Assembly: GCA_963809815.1 (NCBI GenBank)
Contig: CAWELM010000024.1
Location: 1 to 64,000 of the forward strand
Direction of reading: 5' to 3'
Length of the DNA: 64,000 bases
DNA from: CAVVJA01 sp963809815
GTDB taxonomy: Bacteria; Actinomycetota; Actinomycetes; Mycobacteriales; Jatrophihabitantaceae
The position numbers and the translations under genes were made by a program. Below the pieces are notes generated by a model. It saw only the letters and a program-made list of their open reading frames with translations, did not search any database and was not told the origin of the DNA. Below are positions 1 to 7,361 of this stretch, piece by piece; position 1 is the stretch's first letter, and each line of letters begins with the position of its first letter.

Positions 1-2
1 CC

Positions 3-52
3 ACGACGAAGGCCCCGGATTCCGGGGCCTTCAGTCATTCTGCAAGATCATC
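3..52 (+). repeat. Left attachment-site repeat (att)
   Basis: Positions 3-39 are identical to 18252-18288, and the match continues with a few mismatches through a shared CAAGATCATC at about 43-52. It is the trailer and terminator normally found after a tRNA. The tRNA part of the core would lie left of position 1. This marks the left end of the integrated element. Confidence 0.8.
9..31 (+). terminator. Rho-independent type hairpin after tRNA
   Basis: A perfect 10-bp stem AAGGCCCCGG / CCGGGGCCTT with a 3-nt loop. It follows the expected 3' end of tRNA-fMet and is duplicated at the other end of the element. Confidence 0.7.
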
Positions 53-76
53 GTCGTGACGCCGATTTCAGCGAAT

Positions 77-106
77 GTCCGTCAAATGTCCGTCACGCTT
101 GCGCCC
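77..106 (+). repeat. Left-end subterminal repeat, possible integrase arm site
   Basis: GTCCGTCAAATGTCCGTCAC followed by GCTTGCGCCC resembles 18045-18074 near the other end in the same orientation. The left copy holds TGTCCGTCA twice in tandem. Subterminal repeats inside both ends fit arm-type recombinase or excisionase binding sites; this role is inferred. Confidence 0.45.
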
Positions 107-275
107 GCCCGAGCCCGCCGAGGCCTGCTCGAACGACCGAAAGCAGCGCCTCCCGCGGCCATGATCTGTCGATCTGGTGCGGCCGCTCACGTCCGACGGG
201 GTGCGAGTTATCCGCGCCGCACAACCTGTTCCGGGGCTACTTGGTTTGAGCGCGGTGGCGCGTGTCGTCGCGCGG

Positions 276-794
276 TCAGCGCGGTTCGGCGGCCTGCGGT
301 GGCGCCCAGTCGCCGGGCAGTCGTTGCAAGCGTCGCGCGTAGTCGGCCGGGTCCATCTCCCTGCCCTCCTTGACGGCCCCGTACACGTCGTCGCTGACCA
401 CCTGAGCGATCATGTGCATGATGTTGTGCCAGTCGTAGCCCATGTCCGCTAGTCGTCGCACGGTCTGCCATGTCTCTTGCGGTTCGTCGGCCAGCAATTG
501 GTTCGCGACGATCCGGTGCATCGCCACATGCAGTCGCGGGCTGAACGGCTCGCCGTCGACGATCATTTCGTCACCGCTCTCCAGCGCCTCGCCGAGTTCA
601 GCGTGCCGCGCCTCGAGCAACATCATCAGCTCGTCCTCATCGGCCGGATCGAGGAACTCCAGTTCGATGCCTCGGTATCTGCCGTGCGCGGAGGGCATCG
701 CCCACGATTGCCGGTCGTCGGCGACCGGGTCATCGAACCAGCAATCCGTCGCGTCCGACGGCGAATCCATGTCGCGCGGCAGAACCTTGTCCAT
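276..794 (-). CDS. DUF1841-like protein
   Basis: About 172 aa, soluble and acidic. The central block (LHVAMHRIVANQLLADEP, then RLADMGYDWHNIMHMIAQVV) has the conserved His-rich pattern I associate with DUF1841, whose biochemical role is unknown. The reading frame stays open to 893, but the first 33 residues are Arg/Pro-rich and look untranslated. I place the start at ATG 794; ATG 770 or 698 are alternatives and none has a good ribosome-binding site. It is the first cargo gene of the element and points towards the left end. No partner gene lies next to it. Confidence 0.6.
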   Translation of the reverse strand: MDKVLPRDMDSPSDATDCWFDDPVADDRQSWAMPSAHGRYRGIELEFLDPADEDELMMLLEARHAELGEALESGDEMIVDGEPFSPRLHVAMHRIVANQLLADEPQETWQTVRRLADMGYDWHNIMHMIAQVVSDDVYGAVKEGREMDPADYARRLQRLPGDWAPPQAAEPR

Positions 795-1081
795 GGGCCG
801 AGCCGGCGATGGTGAGCGTCGGCTACGCGGTCGGCCACGCCCAGGCGGCCGCCCTCGACTTTGCGGACTCACCGCTCGATTGTCGCAGCCCACGCCGGCG
901 GTGCCCGAGCTTGATCATCGAGCCCGACGAGCAGCCCAGATCAAGCGCACTATATTGCCACCCGAACGGCACTGTATTGCCGATGAGCGGATGATGCACG
1001 GCGAGCATCCCAAGGACAGACCAAGCCGGTGCTTCCGGGATAACCTCAACGCTGATCAGTGACACCCGAAGGGGAACGCGA

Positions 1082-1531
1082 ATGACGGATGATCCATCGA
1101 CGATTGATCACGACGCTCCGGTAGTCGCTCATCACGAGATCGCGATCGAGGCATCATTGGCGACCGTCTGGGACCTTCACACAGACGTCAACGGCTGGAC
1201 CAGTTGGCATCCCGACATCACAGAGGCACATCTCGCCGGGCCACTGGAGCCAGGTGCCTCATTCCATTGGAGCAGCTACGGCTTTCCTGTGACGTCCACC
1301 GTGTACGAGGTCGCCGACCAAGCCCGCGTGCTCTGGGGCGGCACCGCTAGTGGCATCACTGGCATACACGAATGGATCTTCGAAGAGAGGGACGGCGGGG
1401 TACGGGTCACGACCAATGAGTCGTTCGCGGGCGATCCCGTTGCCGCCGACCCCAGCCAGATGCAAAGCATGCTCGACCAGTCGCTCGCGGCCTGGCTGGC
1501 AGCGATGAAGGCTGCCGCCGAGACTCGCTGA
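1082..1531 (+). CDS. SRPBCC (polyketide cyclase/dehydrase-like) protein
   Basis: 149 aa. The pattern IEASLATVWDLHTDVNGWTSWHPDI near the N terminus and a C-terminal helix ending MLDQSLAAWLAAMKAAAE are typical of the START/SRPBCC helix-grip fold, which makes a hydrophobic ligand cavity. The ligand cannot be read from the sequence. A good ribosome-binding site (AGGGGA) precedes ATG 1082. The gene stands alone between the leftward DUF1841 gene and the rightward frameshifted lipoprotein. The length is normal for the family, and I see no sign of decay. Confidence 0.8.
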   Translation: MTDDPSTIDHDAPVVAHHEIAIEASLATVWDLHTDVNGWTSWHPDITEAHLAGPLEPGASFHWSSYGFPVTSTVYEVADQARVLWGGTASGITGIHEWIFEERDGGVRVTTNESFAGDPVAADPSQMQSMLDQSLAAWLAAMKAAAETR

Positions 1532-1680
1532 AGGCCGGGCCGACCCCGGACATTGGTCGGCGAAAGCGACCGCGCACGCCGCCGACATGTGCGGTCTTGC
1601 CGATGACCCGCGGGTGGCTGGCGGAGACAATGCCTTGGCCTAAACTGGAACCAATTGATGATCCAATCGTCGTGCTTGAC

Positions 1681-2776
1681 GTGAGCAACCGTCGGCTCTT
1701 CGGCAGCCTGGCTTGGTTCTGCGCCACGGTCGCGTTTGTCGCGGGATGTTCAAGCGACTCGGACAACCACAGTCCCGAGATCGCGGTGCGCACTTCGGTA
1801 CCGGTCCAATGCACGCAGCTTCGGGCCCGGAACTGCTCGTCGGACCGGACAGTGGCAGCGCACCGGTCCATATGGTCGCTGGTGCTGGGTTGTGGCTTCG
1901 GTTCACCGGCGGCGGTCACGGCTGGCGCTGGTCGATCCCGATGACCCCAAACCCCACCGTCGCACGCTTGCGGGTCGTCCTCCGCTGCCCTGGCGGCACT
2001 GTCGTGGCGCAAGTTCACGCACTTGCCGCTGGGTCGACTGAACTACACGCGACGCTCTCGTCGAATCTTCCCAGCCCACCGCGGTCTTCGGGTGGGGCGT
2101 GACAGTGAACGTGACGCGACACCGACTGCGTTCGCTACCACCACCGGAAAGCAGCGAGCGGATCGGCGCCGGAGGGCTACTGGTCTATCCGATGCATCTT
2201 TATGAGGCCGGTGCCGCCGTGCAGTTCGTCGTCCCGCAGGTCGAATGCCCGCCCGGAGAGAACTCGCAGACCACCATCGGCATGTTCGGCATCAAACACT
2301 TCACCCCGCGTTACCAAGGGGTCACCGAAGCCGTCTGGTCTGCGGGCTTGACGATCACCTGCACACCAACCGGCAGCCCAACCTTCAGCGTCGGATACAA
2401 CGGCGACGCGCAAGAAGGCCATCCGGAGCCTGGAGACGTCGTCGACGTATCGACCAGTGGCGGCGGCTGCCCCAGCCTCGTGATCGGCTTCCGTCAACCC
2501 CACCCGAAGAACGGCAGCCTCGGCATTTCAGGTGGCCCCGGCTGCGCCGTCGGCACGAACTATCAAGTCCGCGCGATCACGCAACCGACACTGGTACTGG
2601 GTGCCGATGTCCACGGATCGCCGCCTCGAATAGGCCTGGCCATGCGTTCGGTCTCGATCAACGGCCAGCCGTACCGGATGGCGCCACACCTGTTCCGAGA
2701 ACTCCGCAACGGATATGCGACGGTACGCACGAGCAAGTCCGCCGACTGGTACCGGCTCAGGCTCAGCATCCGGTAA
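1681..2776 (+). pseudogene. Secreted lipoprotein with two frameshifts
   Basis: A GTG start at 1681 opens a lipoprotein signal peptide (hydrophobic SLAWFCATVAFVAGC, lipobox FVAGC), followed by a Ser/Asp linker. That frame loses sense near 1800. A second frame carries a sensible stretch (GSAPVHMVAGAGLWLRFTGG) to about 2058. A third frame carries the rest (from TAVFGWGVTVNV to the stop at 2776). Joined together they give one exported protein of about 360 aa with several Cys. The C-terminal part (GDVVDVSTSGGG and neighbouring strands) faintly recalls the G1 glutamic-peptidase beta-sandwich, but I cannot confirm that. A GTGA overlap at 2099-2102 could instead mean a separate downstream gene. Confidence 0.6.
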
Positions 2777-2867
2777 CCGGCTGATCCGCGTCGCGCGGCC
2801 TGGCCCGACCGGTTCAACGAGATCGAACGACCTATAACGCCGCTGATTTGCATCGGACCAAGCGCGC

Positions 2868-5042
2868 TCAGATGGGGGGCGAGCCTCGGTGGCGAGGATC
2901 GGCTTCCTCGGCTTGTCTCGTGCACAGCTGCTCAAGCGTCGATCGCAGTACGCCGCGCGCCAGGCTGTCGAGAGCGGACTCGCCAGGCAGGCCGTCTCGG
3001 ACCATGAAGAGCAACGCGTCCAGCGTCGGGGCGGCACCGGGAGGCACAGCCGCGCTGAACGCTCGCTCCATCGAGTCGATCGCATCGCTGAGCCGCGGGG
3101 ACGGCTCTTCCAGGCCGAGGTCGGACCGCCATGAAGCGCCGGGTCGGGCGTTGGCGAACACGGTCTCGGCACTCGCCGGCGCGTGGGCGAGCGCTTCGGC
3201 GACCGCCTCGGCCCAGCCAGTGAGGATGGTGAGATCGTCGAGGCCGATCATCCGTGGACTCGCTTGCCCCGAGGCTGTGTCTGGTGGCTCACTACGTGCG
3301 TCGGAGGCCCGGATCTGGTGGACGGCGACATCGAAGTAGTGGGTCCCGGAATCGACTGGCCAGCGGCCGTCGGCACTCCGCCTGGTCGCGCGAGCGCCGC
3401 AGATGGTCAGGAGCACGGCCTGTGCGCCCGGCTCGAGCGAGATCTCGCGGGTCCCCCGGGCGGGGTCCTTCCACAGCGCGATCACCGATGAAGGTTGGTA
3501 TCCGGGGGGCTTCGAGCGCTGTGCCATGCCGAACGACGTCAGCGTCATGACGGCCGAGCCGGGGTCGTCAGCCAGCACACTGGCGTACCGCGCGGACCAG
3601 CGGGAGGTGAGCTGCGGGCCATCGAGCAGCGCGGTCGAAACTATCGTGGGGCCGATGGATCGGATGAGCTCCGCCACATCGTCGTTCTGCGCGAGGTCCT
3701 CGCAGACCAGCGAGACGATCGTGATGCCTTCGCCGACTTCAACGACCTGGACGGACCGGCGAGGTACGTCGATCGCCTCCCACCAGCGGATGTGCGGATG
3801 AAGCGCGCCACCAAGGTGGTACTGGTAGATCTGGCGTTCGTCGAGCGACCAACGATGATGCTTGTCCTGGCGAACGTGGAACCACTGTCCAGGGGGCGCA
3901 CCGGGCAACGGCGCGCCCCCTTTTTCGAGTCTCGAGTTCACGCCGACATGCATCTGGTTCCGCCCGAACCCGCCCGCTTCAGGTGAGCGCACACGCACCC
4001 CGGCTTGCAGGTAGCTCACACCGTGCCGGCCCAACAGCGCTTCCAACGCGTCGAGCTCGCGTTCCTCGATCGCGCTCTCCGGCAGCAGGACGACATCGAC
4101 GGTCCCGACCTCGTCCCGGGCCGCAAGGAGCAGCCGGTCGACGAGATCCAGGTCGAGCGGTTGTTCCGGTGCGAACTCGAAGAAGCCGAACGGCTCCTTC
4201 GCCAGCCTCTGGACAGAGTTCTCCACGGCCCGAAAGTCAGACTCTCTGACCTGGAGCGGCCACGGAAGGAGCAACAGCTGGGCGTGCTCGGCTTGGGGGT
4301 CGGTACCGCGATGACGAGCAGGCAGCTTGTGCCAGCGGGTCGCCACCCCCGGGCGATAAACACATGCGTAGCGTGAGAACGACGACTTTCCCGTCGGTGG
4401 TGTTCGGATCTTCGGGAGTACTCGAACGAACCCCGACGGCAGGCGAGCGAGCGACCCGGCCCTCGCCAGGAGCTCGCGGCCCCAGGCCCGATAGCAGCAC
4501 CCTTCTCCGTCGGAACGGTCAAGCGCGACGAATAGGCCGGCGCAGGCTTCGTCCGCAATCGCATGAAGGGTCAGCAGCGCTTCGCAGACCGGCCAGTTCC
4601 GCCCGGCCGCCAGCTCTTCGAGCGGGATCTCGACCCGCTCCCGAAGGACAGCCCACTTCTCCGCCACAAGCTCAGGAACGAGACCATCCCGGTCCTCAAC
4701 CCACGCACTCCACCGTCGCGCTGCCTGCCCGACTGCGTCGCTCCAGCTTGCATCGCCGCCCGGGGGCCACAGCACTCCGTCCGGCGGGGACAACACGAAC
4801 CGATACGCCTCGGCGCGGTCAAGAATCACGTCAGTGAGCGCGAATACATCCGGCGGCCACTCGAGCAACTGATCGCTGATCGGGCTCCCCGCGACCGCCT
4901 GCCACGCAGACGCCAGCGTCGGCTCCCGCAAACCGGCATCGATTGCCTGCGTGCTCACGGCTGTTCGCAAGCTCTCGGATCTCATGAACGGCCCAGCGCC
5001 CCCGCCTGCGACTTTCGCCGCTCGCCTCGTGCCGATGCTCAT
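2868..5042 (-). CDS. Stand-alone nitrilase-like (CN-hydrolase) protein
   Basis: About 724 aa. The C-terminal half carries what looks like the carbon-nitrogen hydrolase E-K-C triad: Glu322 in VVLLPESAI, Lys394 in VRQDKHHRW and Cys447 in VSLVCEDLA. It is preceded by LLLLPWPLQVRESDF. The N-terminal 240 residues are helical and unrecognised. To my memory this arrangement resembles nitrilase domains attached to class 1 defence-associated reverse transcriptases (DRT1-like), but no reverse transcriptase is present here. The start at ATG 5042 overlaps the stop of the upstream hydrolase (ATGA), which argues for coupling. ATG 4985 is the alternative; the frame is open to 5273 but that part is Arg-rich noise. 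The substrate is unknown. It could be defence cargo or part of the oxidoreductase operon. Confidence 0.65.
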   Translation of the reverse strand: MSIGTRRAAKVAGGGAGPFMRSESLRTAVSTQAIDAGLREPTLASAWQAVAGSPISDQLLEWPPDVFALTDVILDRAEAYRFVLSPPDGVLWPPGGDASWSDAVGQAARRWSAWVEDRDGLVPELVAEKWAVLRERVEIPLEELAAGRNWPVCEALLTLHAIADEACAGLFVALDRSDGEGCCYRAWGRELLARAGSLARLPSGFVRVLPKIRTPPTGKSSFSRYACVYRPGVATRWHKLPARHRGTDPQAEHAQLLLLPWPLQVRESDFRAVENSVQRLAKEPFGFFEFAPEQPLDLDLVDRLLLAARDEVGTVDVVLLPESAIEERELDALEALLGRHGVSYLQAGVRVRSPEAGGFGRNQMHVGVNSRLEKGGAPLPGAPPGQWFHVRQDKHHRWSLDERQIYQYHLGGALHPHIRWWEAIDVPRRSVQVVEVGEGITIVSLVCEDLAQNDDVAELIRSIGPTIVSTALLDGPQLTSRWSARYASVLADDPGSAVMTLTSFGMAQRSKPPGYQPSSVIALWKDPARGTREISLEPGAQAVLLTICGARATRRSADGRWPVDSGTHYFDVAVHQIRASDARSEPPDTASGQASPRMIGLDDLTILTGWAEAVAEALAHAPASAETVFANARPGASWRSDLGLEEPSPRLSDAIDSMERAFSAAVPPGAAPTLDALLFMVRDGLPGESALDSLARGVLRSTLEQLCTRQAEEADPRHRGSPPI

Positions 5043-5773
5043 CCGGAAGCCGCTGCCGTGCTGGTTGCCATACCGTCGCTCGCGCTCAGGTCCGCGACGG
5101 CGTCGTCGATCAGGTCGACGATGGCGTGGGGTTGCGAGGCGAGCGACGCGTGGCTGGCGTCGAGTTCGATGGTGCGTCGTGGGTTCATGCGTGCTGCCAT
5201 CCGCCGCTCGCTGTTGGGGTGGATCATGCGATCGTTTGTCGAAACCTGGTACCAGGTCGGCTTGTGCTTCCACGCCGGCTCCGACGCGGCGTTCGCGAAC
5301 GTGGAACCGATCGGCGCCTTCTGCGTCACGGCCATCACCAGCGCCTCATCGGCGGGCAGGTCTTGGCAGAAGCTCTCGCGGAACTTTCCCGGCGTGATCC
5401 AGACATGCCCGTCCGAGTCGGGCGCGACGTTTCCCACGGCCGCGGCCACGTTCCACGCGCCGATCTCGGCCAGGCTCTCACCGGCGTCGGGCGCGAAGGC
5501 CGCGACGTACACCAGGCCGACCACGTTCGGCAGGTCGCCGGCCTCGGTGATCACCGCGCCGCCATAGGAATGTCCGACGAGCAGGACCGGACCGTCGACC
5601 TGCCGGACCATCTGGCGGGTGCGGTCGGCGTCGTCGGCGAGGGACGTCAAGGGATTCTCCACAGCGTGGATCGAGTCATAGCCCCGTCGGTCCAGCTCGA
5701 CGATGACCTTTGCCCAGTGGGCGGCACCGCCCCAAAAACCGTGGACGAGGACGATGTGCGGCTTGTCCTTCAT
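5039..5773 (-). CDS. Alpha/beta hydrolase
   Basis: 244 aa. The N-terminal IVLVHGFWGGAAHW oxyanion region, the nucleophile elbow VGHSYGG (Ser69) and a late His in LDASHASLASQP fit the Ser-Asp-His triad of small esterase-like hydrolases of the EstC/salicylate-esterase type. It is a full-length soluble protein with no signal peptide. ATG 5773 has a clear AAGGAG site about 8 nt upstream. It is the middle gene of a leftward operon: 50 nt after the BBE-like flavoprotein and overlapping the next gene by 4 nt. Hydrolase plus flavoprotein under a divergent LAL regulator suggests a small catabolic or detoxification unit; the substrate is unknown. Confidence 0.85.
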   Translation of the reverse strand: MKDKPHIVLVHGFWGGAAHWAKVIVELDRRGYDSIHAVENPLTSLADDADRTRQMVRQVDGPVLLVGHSYGGAVITEAGDLPNVVGLVYVAAFAPDAGESLAEIGAWNVAAAVGNVAPDSDGHVWITPGKFRESFCQDLPADEALVMAVTQKAPIGSTFANAASEPAWKHKPTWYQVSTNDRMIHPNSERRMAARMNPRRTIELDASHASLASQPHAIVDLIDDAVADLSASDGMATSTAAASG

Positions 5774-5823
5774 GCGATGCTCCTTGTCGTTGGGCGAATC
5801 GGTCGATGAGCCGGGTGTCGGTC

Positions 5824-7215
5824 CTACTTCGACGTGATCGGATGGCTGGCGACGATCAATTCGTGTGGATCGAAGGCCATGCGAATGCGCTGCAGGCGGG
5901 CGTAGTCGGCTTCGGTGAAGAAGCACGAGGAGTCGGCCGGGCGCTCGGTGAAATTGGGGTAGAGCGCGCCGGTTTCGTAGGCAGCTGTCGCCGCGCGGAG
6001 CCGTACGAGCGCTGCGTCGATCTCCGAGCTCGAATCGCCGACCACACCCCCTCCCAAGATCACGTAGTCCCCACGCAACGAGCCGAGCGCACCCGCGCCG
6101 TCCGCGACACGTGACAGCGCGCCGCCGAGGTGGCGCAGTTCCCCCACCATCATCGGGGGCTGCACCGCGGCGGCAAATGCATCGAGCCCGGCGGCATCGA
6201 TCTCGCCGAGGAGTGCCGAGTCGCCGGCGAACGGGATCGGCCACTCGGGATCCATGTGGAGGTGGCTGAGCGCCGCGGGCGATGCCGGACCCCACGTGTC
6301 GAGCTCGGGCTCGAGCTCGCGCAGGCCAGCAACGGCGGTGCGGCCAGCATCGACGTCGCCCGCGAATGCACCATCGACCACGATGACGGATCGGCCCGAG
6401 AGGTACGGCGGCAGGTCGTCGAGCGGCGGGAAGTGCATGATGCGCAGCGACGTGGTCACCGCGTCGGGCGCGCTACGGGTCCACGCGTACCACGACGCGA
6501 GGATCTCGAGGTGACGTTCGTAGGGCCACAGGAACTTGCCGGCGTAGACCTCGCGATAGGGGAAGAGCGTGAATTCCAACGCGGTCACCACGCCGAAACT
6601 GCCTCCGCCACCGCGCAGCGCCCAGAACAGGTCCGTGTGCTCGGACGGCGTTGCCCGCGTGACCCCGCCGTCGGCCGTGACGACCTCGATCGCCGTCACC
6701 TGATTGCAGGCGAGGCCATGCTGGCGCGCCAGCCAGCTCAGGCCGCCGCCGAGCGTGTACCCGACAACGCCGACGTCGGGCGACGAGCCCGAGAGTGGAT
6801 ACATCCCGAACGAGGACGTTGCTTCGGTGACCTCGTGCCAGAGTGTTCCCGCCTGGACGCGAGCGATCCGCCTGGTCGCGTCGATTTCGACGCCGCGCAT
6901 GCGTCGCGTCGACAGCAGGATCGTCTCGGCGAGTGAGCCGAGCGCCCCGGCGCTGTGGCCGGTTCCCTGCGGCGCGACTCCCAACCGGTGGTGGCGGGCG
7001 TGCTGAACGATCGCGCGTACGTCGTCCAGGTCGAGGGGCATCGCCACGAGAGCGGGTCGCTGGTCGACTGCGAGGTTCCACGCCTGGCGAGCCGCATCCC
7101 ACCCCGGCTCGCCCGGCGTCACGATCCGGCCTCGGATCGAGGCGACGAGGTCGGCAAGAGAGTCGGGCACGGTAGCTGAGTCGTGCTGGGAACTGGTGAC
7201 GCGAAGACTGTCCAT
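5824..7215 (-). CDS. BBE-like FAD-linked oxidoreductase
   Basis: 463 aa. The FAD-binding PCMH domain fills the first half. His87 in APQGTGHSAG is the expected site of the 8-alpha covalent FAD link. GYTLGGGLSWLARQHGLACN follows and the berberine-bridge C-terminal region closes the protein. The Cys that makes the second FAD bond in bicovalent members is absent (SPDVGVVGYT instead), so a monocovalent flavin is likely. Such enzymes oxidise alcohols, sugars or alkaloids with O2. It is the first gene of a leftward operon with a hydrolase. It is divergent from a LAL-type LuxR regulator, which is the likely controller. No signal peptide is seen. Confidence 0.85.
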   Translation of the reverse strand: MDSLRVTSSQHDSATVPDSLADLVASIRGRIVTPGEPGWDAARQAWNLAVDQRPALVAMPLDLDDVRAIVQHARHHRLGVAPQGTGHSAGALGSLAETILLSTRRMRGVEIDATRRIARVQAGTLWHEVTEATSSFGMYPLSGSSPDVGVVGYTLGGGLSWLARQHGLACNQVTAIEVVTADGGVTRATPSEHTDLFWALRGGGGSFGVVTALEFTLFPYREVYAGKFLWPYERHLEILASWYAWTRSAPDAVTTSLRIMHFPPLDDLPPYLSGRSVIVVDGAFAGDVDAGRTAVAGLRELEPELDTWGPASPAALSHLHMDPEWPIPFAGDSALLGEIDAAGLDAFAAAVQPPMMVGELRHLGGALSRVADGAGALGSLRGDYVILGGGVVGDSSSEIDAALVRLRAATAAYETGALYPNFTERPADSSCFFTEADYARLQRIRMAFDPHELIVASHPITSK

Positions 7216-7361
7216 GATGGGTGCCTCGGTGTCTGTTTGGATTCAGTGACGAGCCTGAGGGGCGACAGCACCGCGCGAATCCCCGAAGACGGGTAGTCGT
7301 CGGGGTTGAACTGGTGGACTTGCCCACCCGACGGCGAGGGGTTGACCGGTACGGTCGTCTC

